The translations under genes and the position numbers were made by a program. This document shows positions 20,201-30,709 of a DNA stretch of 64,000 nt, piece by piece; position 1 is the first letter of the stretch; every line of letters starts with the position of its first letter. The DNA is taken from assembly GCA_003116975.1 (NCBI GenBank), contig BGKB01000013.1, forward strand, positions 248,001 through 312,000, written 5' to 3'. Origin of the DNA: Aurantiochytrium sp. KH105. Lineage: Eukaryota; Sar; Bigyra; Thraustochytrida; Thraustochytriidae. The notes below the pieces were generated by a model, which worked only from the letters and a program-made list of their open reading frames with translations, was not told where the DNA came from and made no database searches.

Positions 20201-22835
20201 ACTTGTGCAAACTGGAATCTTGCGGCGTTGCAGCGCAAGTATCGTGCCGAGGAGATTCAAGAGCTCTTCGCCAAGGCAAACGCGTGTCTTCGCTGGGATT
20301 TGAACCGCAAGCGCTTCATCACGGTGATCCAGGCCAAGCACCCCGTGTATCGCGCCACATTTGATCTGTTGGCTGGTTTCAATCGTCGCGTACGCAGCTT
20401 GATCAAGGTGCGCAAGTGGCTTAAGAGCGTCATCGATCAGCTGCAGCTTGGCAAGATCAAGGGTGACCGCGCTGCGAGCAAGTGCTCCATCCTGCGCGCA
20501 AAGGATACGCTCATGAATAATCGGTGGATTCGCAAGTTCAAGGAGACTGTCATCCTCGTCGAGCCGCAACCGCCCATTACGGAAGGGGATCTCGTTCTGC
20601 GCGGCGAGCTTGACTTGGAAGTTGGCTACAAGGTGATGGTCCGGGCTGTCGACGGCGAACCGAGCCACGACTTTCGCTTTGTCATGGCCCCAACGGCTGC
20701 TCCTTTTGCACTCTACAGGCCACGCGTCTTTGACGATGTCCCACCCCCGCGCTTTGTGCGTGTCCCTCCGCCCTCGTATATCTTCACACCAGATGCGGAC
20801 CACGAGCTTGTGAGGCGGTTCACGACGCAGGCTTCCAAGAAACCCATTCTTGATGAAAACGCCAATCAGCTCCGTGGCACGGCGGTAAATGTGTATATGG
20901 ATATGCAGCTCCAAGGTTCGTGGATCGAGCGTTTGGCATCTCACGCCGCGCGCACGGCGACAGAAAAGGCAGTAAAGGAAATCCGTGATCAAATTCCCCA
21001 GGTTGTGCGAATGCGTACCAAGCATCCGCCCCCTACTTCGGTCAAATACGCAACCTTTGCCCGCCGCGACTTTGATGTGGAAGGTATTAAACGGCTGGGG
21101 GGTTATCCTCCAATGATGGCCATTCTCTCGCAAGAAGTGACGACGGCGGTGTGCGCGCAGTATGGCAAATTTGTTGTGACATCAAAGACGAGTATCGCAC
21201 CTATCAAGAGAATATACGACGGCTTTGAGGATGCCGATGGCATGATCGACACGTCGCTGACATTTCCCTCGTTTAATCCGCCTGAAACCGCGAGTCTTGG
21301 CCGCAGCTACGCGCCATTGGTATCCGTGCTCAACACGCGGCTTCCACCTTGCATTGTAGCTAGCGCAGCGCAGCACGAGAAGCTTTCCTTGGAGCGCGAG
21401 GCGGAAAAAGCGGTGCACGCAGAGTCTCTTCGTCGACAACTTCTCGACGGAGACATTACCAAACGCGTTCACGATGCGCAATGGCAAAGGTATTTGGAAG
21501 GCGACTATGCGCGCCGCCTTGATGACCACAAGGTTCGCCATGTGAACGGCGAGAATAGAGAAGTGCAGACGGGCGAAACTGTTGATGTCGGGTTCCGCAC
21601 GACGGCTGTGGCGCCAAGTCAGCCGGTGGAAACCTGGGTCGACACCACAGAATTCGTTCCTTCGGCAGACATTGCTGTCCCCAACACGCCAGGTATCCGT
21701 GGGGCAATCACTACGCAAGCAGGACCCGATTACCCGTTTTGTATTCCGTCGACGCGGGAGCTGACGCTTCTCGATCACTTTCATCTTCTCGCTTTTGCGG
21801 CGGCTTCTAGCAACTCGACGTGCTGTTTCACGACGCTCGGAAGACAAGATCCCGGCTTGTACATGATCAAGGCAAACTTTCGCGAGTCTCTCGGTGTGCT
21901 TGAAATGCGCGTATACCGTTCCTTTGCATACTTTCAGATGCCCCACATTGAAGAATTCACTACTGCGGAGGGCGTGCCGTACTGGTACAATCGGAAAACG
22001 GGCGAGACATTTTGGGAGTCACCGCTCATTGATCTCACCAGCGTTCATGATAATGATGCAGATCGTCCTCTTGTGGAGGAGCTCTACAAAGCCTCGACAA
22101 CTTCGGAGCGGAAAAAATTTAGCGACACGTTGGGACCAAAACGAAAGCCTCCGAATCAGCTGCAAATGCGCCAGCACATGCTCAAGGACTACGAGTCGAT
22201 GGCTGGCGAGAACGGTGGCAAGGATAACGAAGAGGAAGAACCAGAATTTGCGCGAGAGCTCGCTCGAGCCGCGGAGAAGCGGCGCGCGCTTGACAAGAGA
22301 TTCAGAGATCGGGTCGGGCAAACATCGGTCCTCAAGGGCACGGCGCCGCTTCTAAGTGTTGAAGAAGAGCGCGCTGAGGCCAAGCGGAAACGTCTTGAGC
22401 TAAAGAAGAAGAAAAAGAAGGAGAAGAAGAAGCAAAAGAAAGTGCAGGCCCAACAAGGTGATGATGATGATCTCGAAGGAAATGACGCTGATGAGGTTGG
22501 GCAGTTGCGGACTCGCGATCGCGGTTCCGAGCCAGCGCAGGCTCCGCCAGAACCTGCTCCAGGGTCTCCGGCGCATCGTCGATCCACGACGCGGACGCTC
22601 TCGAGTTCGCGAAGAGCGAGTGAAATGGACCAGCGCGCGCTCGCCGAAGCGAGTGAGGACGAAGATCATGCAACAGAACATTCTGCGCTTCTTTCGACCA
22701 TTCAGACGGCACTGCAAAGTGTCATGGCTAGTCAACAGGCAGAATCCAAAGACATGTCGAGCGATGACTTTCTCAAGCTGGGCATGGGTCTTGGTCTCGG
22801 AATTGGCCTCGGCAAGAAACAACACAAATTACAGA

Positions 22836-22867
<32 letters not shown>

Positions 22868-23931
22868 CAACAGAACCAAGAGGGCAAGGAGGCGAGAATG
22901 GACAAGACGGTGGAGAGCGATGCCGAAGAAGAAGAAGAAGACGATATGGGTGTCTACGATGTCTCTTCACCGGCAAGAGACAAGAGAGGGTCTCACAGGG
23001 ACCTCAAGAACAAGACTGCCGGCAGTCATGGCAATGGAGATGACAAGACAGTGGTGGAAGAAGATCGAGATGTGGAACACGGCGACAACGACGAGGAAGA
23101 GGGTGGACATCAGGCGGATTTGCTTCTTGTACCGACACCCAGGCACGAAGGACCTTATTCAAAGCCTCGAATCAAGCCAACGCCGACGCCAGACGAGCAG
23201 GAAATGCTTCACACGGACGTTGGTGGAAAAGACGACGCTGCTGCGAAAGATGCTGGTTCCGATTCCGACGAGAGCGACTCAGACTACAGTGACTCGGACG
23301 AAGAGGAGGAAGAACTGGATAAGAACTTTGATACGCATGAGCCCGCAGGCGAAGGCAGGTACTGGACCGCGACAGGCACGACGGTGGCTAAATCGCGTGG
23401 CCAAGTCATGCATTCAAGCACAGCCTTGCCAGAGGGCTTTGTGAACTCGGTGTACAAGCCACACACCGCAAAGCAACATGCAGATTATCTGCCGTCGTTG
23501 CCCAACCTCAACGAGGCTCATTCAGTGGGTGTGGTCAAGCCTCGAAACATTATCAAGGACTGGAATCATACCGGCTTTGATCCGTGGTCAGATGGCAAGG
23601 ACAGGTACACGACCTCGTTTGTGCCGTCTCTCTTTGTTGACGAAAAGGGCGAGGACCAGTCCGGTGGTCTTTTTGGCGACAAGGCCGGTCTAGCGGAGCG
23701 ACGGGCCGAGGTTGCGGAGCAGCAGCGTCTCGCCGAAGATCTCGACAAGCTGTTTTCGTGGTGCCGTCACGGCAAGTATGAGGACATTGACGAGTACTTT
23801 AATGACCCGGATTGCACGTTTCCGATCGACGCAAAAGACTCTTTGGGCAACACGCTTCTGTCAATCGCTGCGCAGAATGGCAACAAGCGCATCGCCAAGA
23901 TGTGTTTGCGTCGCGGTGCTGACATCAACAC
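17267..23931 (+). CDS. Giant IQ / WW / ankyrin-repeat protein, 3' end broken at an ambiguous base
   Basis: At least 2221 residues from the ATG at 17267 to the N at 23932. Recognisable parts: an IQ-like calmodulin-binding motif at about 446-470 (LAQSCMRGRLGRKRARKVRE); a WW domain at about 510-540 (DEDWTRVHDPSTGDTWYFNE ... SQWELPDSL); a Cys/His cluster at about 945-960 (EICFLCW ... KRCDEH); a second WW-like unit at about 1560-1590 (GVPYWYNRKTGETFWESPL); a Lys-rich basic stretch, a poly-Gln run at about 1860-1870 and acidic linkers; and the start of ankyrin repeats at about 2164-2221 (LGNTLLSIAAQNGNKRIAKM ... RRGADIN). The segment between the Cys cluster and WW2 looks globular but I do not recognise it. 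Proteins combining WW and IQ motifs are often cytoskeletal or ciliary; this is inference only. The frame stays open after the N to 24508, but the residues become Arg/Gly/Asp-biased and the ankyrin repeat does not continue, so the true 3' end is probably absent. Confidence 0.78.
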
Positions 23932-23932
23932 N
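23932..23932. other. Ambiguous base N, probable assembly join
   Basis: The only non-ACGT base in the window. It interrupts an ankyrin repeat, and composition jumps to very GC-rich DNA directly after it. It may mark a collapsed gap of unknown length rather than a single miscalled base. Confidence 0.7.
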
Positions 23933-24083
23933 AAGCAGAACCGCAGCTCGAGCGCCGCCGCGACGGACCCGCGCCCGACGCGGCCAGCGACGGCCGCGCG
24001 GGACCCAGGCCGCGCCGCGCCGCGGGCCGAGGCGCCGCGGGCCGAGGCGCCGCGCGGAGCTCGCCGGCGCGCGAGAGGGAGAG

Positions 24084-24148
24084 ATGGCGGCGCCCCGCCC
24101 GCGCCAGGAGCGGAGGCCGTCGCTGCGGCGCAAGCTGTTCGCGACGGC

Positions 24149-24179
<31 letters not shown>

Positions 24180-26567
24180 GCGGCGACGGCGACAACGACG
24201 GCGACAACGACGGCGGCGACAACGGCGACAACGACGGCGGCGACAACGGCCGCGACAACGGCGGCGACGACGAGCGCGACGCGCGCGGGGACGGACGGGG
24301 CGGCGGGGACGAGCGCCTCCCAGGCGAGGACGACCGCGGCGACGCGGACCTCGACGCCGGCGCCCGCGGCCTCGACGCGCGCCGGGAGGCTGCTCGCGGG
24401 GCTGTCCGCGAGGGGCAGGCCCCGCGCGAGGCGCGCCACGGTGGTCGGCATCGAGGGCTGCGGCGTGGGCGGCGGCGTCGCGGCGCTCGGGCCCGGCGCG
24501 GCGCCTGAGGCGGAGCTGGGCCAGCAGGGGGGGGCCAGAGCCCGCTTGGGGGAGGCGCCGGACGCGGACGCGCGCGAGCGCCGCCCGGTGTCGCGGCAGC
24601 GGCGCGCTTCCACGATGACGACGTCGACGACGACGAAGGTGTTCTCTTCCTCGTCCTCGTCCTCGTCATCCGTCTCGTCCTCGCCCTATTCCGTGGGCGC
24701 GGGGAGACAACGCAGAATGAGCACGAGCTCGAGCACAGCGCTGCTGTCTTCGTCGCCGTCTTCGCCTCGTAGGAGCTTCGATCTCGTGGCGGCCCAGGAA
24801 CATGACTCGCACAAATCGAGTCGTCTCGGGACCTCCATCGCGGCTGAAATCGAGGACTACCTCAACTTCAAGCCCGTGCCATCGGCGTCGCCCGCAAGCC
24901 GCAGCCGCTCGCGGGCTAGCAGTGCGCACGCGTCGTCGTCGGAGTTTGCCTGTACATCATCGCCGCCACCTTTACCATCGCGGGATGCGGTCAACTTTCA
25001 GGATGCGAGCGTCTGCCAGCAGCGACGCGGGTCGATGATGGCTGCCAAATTCAGACTCGGCGAGCAGGTCATCGTCCTCAAACAGCTTGATCGTAAGTGG
25101 GTCGTGCGCGAAGGCATGGTCGTTCATGTCCACATCGAGTCACCCACACAAGACAGGTTTTACTCTGTACAGCTCGAGGACTCGGGCGATCGGATCCAGG
25201 TCGATGAGTCGAACCTCGTCGAGTGCCCAAGTGAGTCGGCCAATGTACTCTTTCGAACGCAGACCTATTTGCTCGACGTCCGCCATGCTGTTAAAGGCGC
25301 CGAAGCGCTCGCGACCCGCGTGGAGATCGCGTCGCGTGATCCTCAAGCGCACACATCGCTCGCGACGCTCGAACGTAAAATGTCACAGTCGCTCGAGACT
25401 CTCACGCGCTGGACAAGCTTCGTCCCGCCAGTTGACGACTGGGATGCCTTGAGCTTTGCGGCCGCCGAGGCGCGCGAAATGCTCGTCGCCGAGGCGCGAA
25501 AGCTCATCGTAAACGCCGAGGTCAATCTTTACCTGGCGCGGGGCCGGCTTTCCTTCAACACGGACCGCAATCAAGAGGCTCTCGCGGATGCGAAGGCAGC
25601 GCTCGAGCGTGCGCCCGACGACAAAGCGGCGGCGCTACTGCGCTCCATGGCGCTCTTCAATCTCAGCGAGAACACTGCAACGCTGGAGCGCACGAGCAGC
25701 GGGGCAAGCAGTAGCGACGGCAGCAGCAGCAGCAGCAGCAGTCCTGCCTCGCCCACGTCGGAACTCGTGTCCGCGTTTTCGGACGCGGCCGATGCCAGCC
25801 CGGATACGACGACGACAAGCACTGTCGGCCCATCCATGGAAAAGAGTTTGGGGCCTGACAGCGAGTGTACATTGAATGTATTCCAGAGAAGACAAGTAGA
25901 CGAGGGAAACGCGGAACAGCAGCAGCAGCAGCAGAAGCAGCAGCAGCAGAAGAAGAAGAACAAGGTTGCGCGCGGTCTCAGACAGATCGAAACCCGACCT
26001 TCGTCTGGTTCGTTCGCAGTACCCTCCAATGAACTGCTGCATGAGACCCCTCGGCGTACACAACGCGCATCCTCCGAGCAGGGCGAAACACTTTATTCTA
26101 CAATGTTGCCTTCTTCGAGCTCTTTCTTCGGCTCGGGGAAAAAGAAGCGTGATAGCGGTGGGAGCAGTAGCAGTCGTCGGAGACGGGCCTCAACTTCGGC
26201 ATTCCCTCGATTCGTGGCAAGTCCGCGTGAAGAGGAAGAGGAAGTGGGCGAGGACGCAGGAAATGAGACCTCCCATTGCGGAGTCTCGTATTTGGACGAA
26301 GACGATGCGCTCGCCACAACCCACAAGGGCGCGCCCAAAGAAGTCGTCAACCGTCCGGTATTGCCTGCATGGCAAGGCGGGCATGCACAAGGCAGTCACA
26401 CCTTGGGAGAGAGCATTGTACAGGAGATTGATCAGTACCTTTGTGCGCTAGACGCAGAAGCGGTACTGGAGCGCTGGCAGGCGGCCAATCGTTCTTCCCC
26501 AGGAGGGATTACGCAATATGGGGCATCCGGTGATAGCGATGATGATACTGGAAGATTTATCTTGTAG
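24084..26567 (+). CDS. Unrecognised protein with SH3-like and TPR-like segments
   Basis: 827 residues if the ATG at 24084 is the start; the true 5' end is uncertain because of the N at 23932, and this could be the 3' part of a longer gene. The first ~240 residues are low complexity (Ala/Thr, then Ser). Folded parts: about 320-380 reads like a small SH3/Tudor-type barrel (FRLGEQVIVLKQLDRKWVV, EGMVVHVHIE, FYSVQLEDSG); about 469-526 reads like TPR helices (AEARKLIVNAEVNLYLARG, ALADAKAALERAPDDKAAAL). A short motif occurs twice, LGTSIAAEIEDYLNF near 248 and LGESIVQEIDQYLCA near 774, with about 500 residues between. Gln and Ser runs separate the segments. I do not know the family; TPR-like repeats would imply protein binding. 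It converges on NCBP1. Confidence 0.65.
24140..24285 (+). repeat. GACGGC/GACAAC trinucleotide-rich tandem tract
   Basis: An imperfect array of GAC-led triplets seen directly. It is open in several frames on both strands (Thr/Ala, Asp/Gly or Val/Ala), so frame alone cannot show that it is coding. Confidence 0.75.
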
Positions 26568-27081
26568 CCGGCATGGTAGACCGGCATCAGGAAGACCGTG
26601 CGTGTCTATCTCACTCACACTCCCTTCAGACAAATCGCCATTCATTTGTCCATTCATTCCTTTATTCCTTCATGCAATCATTCGTTTATTCGTCCCATAC
26701 ACATTTCCAGTGGCACTGCATCCTTTACATCTCAAATCTTTTTATTAGTTTCCTTTCTTTTTTTGGCCAAGCGAATCTTACAGAGCGAAATTATTGCATT
26801 TTTGCACTGCAAAAGTAGTTGCTCTGTCGCACTTCAACTATATTTAGAAACATCGAAAGCTTCTCTCTATTCGTCGTCAGATCTTTTCTTTTTTTAGGGT
26901 GTTATGAGTTTCTGTGCAAGTTTGAAGATGAAAATGCTGGTGGCGGGAAGGCCAAGCAAGCGCTACTGCATTCTTGCGCTGTGACATTGGCATTGTCCAT
27001 CTTTCTGTCTGTGTGTTTGTCTGTGTGTCTGTTGGAAGTGTCGGCCTTTTTCACCACTTTCTCTCCTCTGAAGTAGTCACG
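26568..27081. other. Convergent intergenic spacer, AT-rich
   Basis: 514 bp between the stop codons of the unrecognised plus-strand gene and NCBP1. It is T-rich with short direct runs, compatible with 3' UTRs and poly(A) sites on both strands. No gene seen. Confidence 0.6.
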
Positions 27082-29634
27082 TCATGTCTGCGCACGATTG
27101 CGGATAAAGAGGCGGTCAAGGCGCTCTTTGTCTCGGATGTCGGTCCCCACAAGCGAGTCGCGTTTTTCACCAATGGCAGCGAGAATTGATTGAACGTCCT
27201 CGTTGCTCCCATCCCCCGCAGAACTTGAACTCGCATCCAGGACACCCTGTAAAAGTGAAAAGACCCATTCGTTTCCGAAATTGGCCTTGTCATTCACCAA
27301 ACTTAGGCAGTACATGGTGACGTCCAAGGCCGTGATGACTTTGAGGCGCACGAGCGTGTACAAGACATAAGAGCTCCATTGCGAAGAAGCCTTCCAAAAT
27401 GAGCGCGCAGCCCCTGCCAATGCAGTGCCAGAGAGCTCGCTCTCGGCGAACACTTCCTTGAGCACAGGAAGGAGGCGCTCCAGCGCACGCGCGGTGTGTG
27501 TAAACGTGGGCTGCCCAGCAAGCAGAATGCCGTGCAAAAGACACTCGGCCTGGTCTTCCTTTGTCAACTTTTCGGCCTTTGCAGCAAACCACTGACGGAA
27601 CTCGTCCTCTTCTGGCTTTTGCCGCACAAAGTCTGCGATCTCGGCGGCGCCAAGACCGGCGAGCGTTGGCGCGCCTGTTTCGGGGAGAAAGCGGCTGTTT
27701 GGTCTTCGCTCCGCAACGAGAAAGCGCTCTCGCACGGCCGGAGACAGAGTTTCCAATAAATTATCGCGCAAGCTCAAGTTTGCGTGCAGCTCGAGAACCC
27801 GACGAAGGAACCCGCAGCGGACCCGATTTGCTGCACTCATCGTCTTCTTCTGCACGCCCTTGCTAGTTTCCTCGGCATTTTCCTCGCCTTCTCCGGACGC
27901 AGTATCCTCGTCGCCCTCCTTGTCGAGGCGCGCGAGCTGGTCCCACTTGCCGAATGGCCATTGTGGGCTTCCAGCGCTGAGGTGAATAGCAAACCACGAC
28001 GCAAAGGCGTCGAGAGAGCTCGAGGACAGCGAAGGGGCCAGAACCATGATAGCATCGACGGCATCTTCAGCCACAACTGCGAAACGTTTGCGACGACGCG
28101 ACCCAAGTCGCAATTTGCAGAGCTCCACGAGGATGCGCTGCATAAAAATGGCGTTGCCCGTGTCTTGCGCTAAAACGTCAAGTGCGCTTTCAAACATGCA
28201 ATAGTCGTATTTGCGACCGTCGCCAAACTCGAGAATGCCCTCCACAGCCTCGCTCACGTGAGGATAATATGCATGAAGGAGCTCCTCGACGTACTGACGA
28301 ATGACCCAGTTGACCTGCGGCGTGACGCCCTCCACGGTTGCCTCGCGCGCCATCTGAAGGCCGCTCTTTGGATCTTCTTGTTCCATGTCTAAAAGCTTGA
28401 CACCGTCCTGCAAGTGTTTCTCCTGGTGCGCGACTACCTTGGCGCCAGCAATGTCAAAGAGACGCAATCTGAGTTGAAGCGGCGGATCGCTCTGCGCGAC
28501 TTCTTCGAGGGCCTGCGCCAACGACTGTGATAAGAATTCAAGATGGGCCGGAGCGTCAGCAGCACTGGCATGCGAAAGGATGGCTCGCACGCCGTCGAGC
28601 TCATACGGCCGGAGAATGAGGCCATCGTCGGCGCGCTCTTCGCCCTCTAGCAGGCCGCGTGCGTGCTGCCAGCCGGGGACCTTGTCCTCGGCAAGAGCGT
28701 CCAACTTGGCAATGACCGCGTCAATGGCGGACTTGTTGGCTTCGACGAGGGCCGTAAAATCCTCGGAAGCAGGTCCAGATGGCGCTTCGTGCTTGCGGGC
28801 AACGCGAAGCCACGGAAGCGCTCTGACGACCATCCAAGCTGCACCGCCGTCGGCAAGAAGGGCCATGGTTTCGAGGAGGGGCGCAACGGCAACGACGTGG
28901 GCGTTGGCCATCTCACAGAGCAGTCGGAGCACCACTGCGCCTTGCGCGTGGAATTGCATGTCGCCTCGCAGACACCGGAGGAGACGTTTCTCGGTGAAAC
29001 GAGCCGCCGAGATCTGCACAGAGGACGGCAAGAGACCCACGAGGGTGCCGTAGACGGCTGCCTTCCAGCCGAAACTGCACCCGCACTCAATGAGAGAAGC
29101 GACAATCACATCACCATGATGCTCGACATCTTTCTCGAGCGCCCCGGCAAGCATGCACAGCTGGCCCTCCAGCTTTTTCGCAGCCTCTGCCTTGAGAGCG
29201 CCCTGGCCCACTTTCACCATGAGCATTTTGATCCGGGCCGCGACGGCATCGTTGCGCTTGAAGGCGCGACGCACCATGACCTCATCCTCGTCCTCGTCGT
29301 TTTCCCTGTCCGCGCTAGGCCCTGACTCGCCGCCCGCGAGCTCGTCGGCGAGGCCCGTGCGCTGCCGCTTGAGCGGGACGGCCTCTTCTTGCGCGGCGCC
29401 GTCGTTGCCGGCCTTGCCGGCCTCGGCGTCTTCGCCGTTGGCCGCTCCATCGGCTTCCTTGTTTTGCGCCGCGCCCCTTTTCTTCTCCGCGCCGGCGGGG
29501 CTCTGCTGCGGCGCGACCGCGTCGGCGTGCTCCCCCTCGTCCTGGTCGCCGCCGTTGGTGGCGGGCATGGCGGCCTCGAGGTCTGTGGCGCCGCCGGCCT
29601 CCTGCCCCTCCTCGCGGGGCCGCTTGGCGGTCAT
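27082..29634 (-). CDS. NCBP1: Nuclear cap-binding protein subunit 1 (CBP80)
   Basis: 850 residues from the ATG at 29634 (Kozak-like GCGCCATGA); the longer frame begins at a TTG. After an acidic, Ala-rich N-terminal tail of about 140 residues comes an MIF4G-type helical repeat: MLMVKVGQGALKAEAAKKLE, then YGTLVGLLPSS and LLCEMANAHVVAVAPLLETM, which follow the CBP80 pattern (human YTTLVGLLNARN and LSDLVNCHVIAAPSMVAM regions). The C-terminal part has LLHGILLAGQPTFTHTARAL and FGNEWVFSLLQGV, corresponding to the third CBP80 helical domain. CBP80 with CBP20 binds the 5' cap of nascent transcripts and acts in splicing, export and 3' end processing. Length is near the human protein (790 aa). It is divergent from YOS1 across a shared upstream region with a phased motif array. 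Confidence 0.85.
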   Translation of the reverse strand: MTAKRPREEGQEAGGATDLEAAMPATNGGDQDEGEHADAVAPQQSPAGAEKKRGAAQNKEADGAANGEDAEAGKAGNDGAAQEEAVPLKRQRTGLADELAGGESGPSADRENDEDEDEVMVRRAFKRNDAVAARIKMLMVKVGQGALKAEAAKKLEGQLCMLAGALEKDVEHHGDVIVASLIECGCSFGWKAAVYGTLVGLLPSSVQISAARFTEKRLLRCLRGDMQFHAQGAVVLRLLCEMANAHVVAVAPLLETMALLADGGAAWMVVRALPWLRVARKHEAPSGPASEDFTALVEANKSAIDAVIAKLDALAEDKVPGWQHARGLLEGEERADDGLILRPYELDGVRAILSHASAADAPAHLEFLSQSLAQALEEVAQSDPPLQLRLRLFDIAGAKVVAHQEKHLQDGVKLLDMEQEDPKSGLQMAREATVEGVTPQVNWVIRQYVEELLHAYYPHVSEAVEGILEFGDGRKYDYCMFESALDVLAQDTGNAIFMQRILVELCKLRLGSRRRKRFAVVAEDAVDAIMVLAPSLSSSSLDAFASWFAIHLSAGSPQWPFGKWDQLARLDKEGDEDTASGEGEENAEETSKGVQKKTMSAANRVRCGFLRRVLELHANLSLRDNLLETLSPAVRERFLVAERRPNSRFLPETGAPTLAGLGAAEIADFVRQKPEEDEFRQWFAAKAEKLTKEDQAECLLHGILLAGQPTFTHTARALERLLPVLKEVFAESELSGTALAGAARSFWKASSQWSSYVLYTLVRLKVITALDVTMYCLSLVNDKANFGNEWVFSLLQGVLDASSSSAGDGSNEDVQSILAAIGEKRDSLVGTDIRDKERLDRLFIRNRAQT

Positions 29635-29793
29635 GGCGCGCGGGTGGTGCCCGCTGCGGCGGCAGCCCGGCAGGCTCCTGCCCTCGCGCGTCGCGGGCTC
29701 CGGCGCTCTCGCGGTGCGCGCGCGGCCTTCTCGTCTGCGCGAGCTCGAGCTCGAGCGCGAGGGCAATGATCTCCATCTTGCGCTCGGCGGCGA

Positions 29794-29893
29794 GCAAGTG
29801 CGTTATGGCCGCCGCCGCAAGTGGGGTTTGGCCCCGGCGCAAGTGAAGATCGCCGCGGTCGCAAGTGGCGACCCGGGCCTATAACCTACTTGC
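29794..29893. promoter_or_regulatory. 22-bp-phased GCAAGTG array between NCBP1 and YOS1
   Basis: Four direct GCAAGTG copies start at 29794, 29817, 29839 and 29861 (steps 23, 22, 22), and one inverted ACTTGC lies at 29888-29893. The first copy extends to GCAAGTGCGTTATGG and the inverted one reads GCAAGTAGGTTATAGG on the minus strand. The direct copies point toward YOS1, the inverted one toward NCBP1. It is probably a bidirectional promoter element. Confidence 0.7.
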
Positions 29894-30222
29894 GACCCCT
29901 TGCCAGGCCACGTTGCACAGATCTTCAACGCCAGACGCAAGCGAGCGAGCAAGCGAGCAAGCGAGCAAGCGAGCAGACCAAGACAGGGCGTCCCGCTCGC
30001 TCGTGACAGACACGCTGCGGCGAGAGCGCCTTGCGTCTGCCTCTGCGTCCACGTTGCGCACGGCAGGAGACAGCGGCGAGAGACCGCATCGACCGCCCAG
30101 CGCGTCAACAGCCGTTCTGCGCGAGCTTTAGTGGAGACGCAGCAGGCGTCCGTCGGGAAAGTAGAGAGGAGAAAAAACGCCACGGCGGGTCGTTTGGCCA
30201 TCGTCGAATTGCAAATAGCGCA

Positions 30223-30709
30223 ATGGGGCTCTCTATCTGGAACATATTCGTGGCTGGACTGCTGTGCGTAAATGCGCTGGCGGTGCTGCACGAAGACCGC
30301 TTCCTTGCCAAGTGTACGTTATACAAAGATTTTACTGGCTTTTGCTGGCAAACAAATCAAGCTGCTTGCTGCAACGCTAAAAGGGATGTCGCATGGAGTA
30401 CTAACGTTGCGCCCTACTAAAATGAAACCACAACCCCTGCGCTCTGAGTTCGCAGATGGTCTTAACGTTGTCGACCATCAGGCGAGCGAACAGGGTAATG
30501 TAAAGGCCCAAATCGCAGGTCTTTTGCACGCTGTGAGGTATCTCCGAAGTACGTTTGTATTTTCAAATCTGAAGTATAGACCTTGAGCACGTGAAAAATT
30601 TGGCGTACTGACGTCTAAGACGATTTCTAATCGACCACTTTTCATTCACGCAGTGCCTCTCATCGCGCTTAACGGGCTAGTCATCGTTGTGACGCTCCTT
30701 TTTGGCTGA
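30223..30709 (+). CDS. YOS1 / IER3IP1 homologue, three exons
   Basis: Joined as 30223-30313, 30456-30548 and 30654-30709, giving 79 residues. Both introns begin GTACGT and end in GCAG, and the phases fit (1, then 1). The protein starts MGLSIWNIFVAGLLCVNALA, continues VLHEDRFLAKYG and ends RMPLIALNGLVIVVTLLFG. Human IER3IP1 (82 aa) has the matching LLCVNAIAVLHEERFLKN and VPLIIVNSIAIVLLLLFG. There are two hydrophobic segments, one at each end. The family is a small ER/Golgi membrane protein required for COPII-dependent ER-to-Golgi transport together with Yip1/Yif1 (yeast Yos1). The gene is too fragmented to appear as one open frame. Confidence 0.93.
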
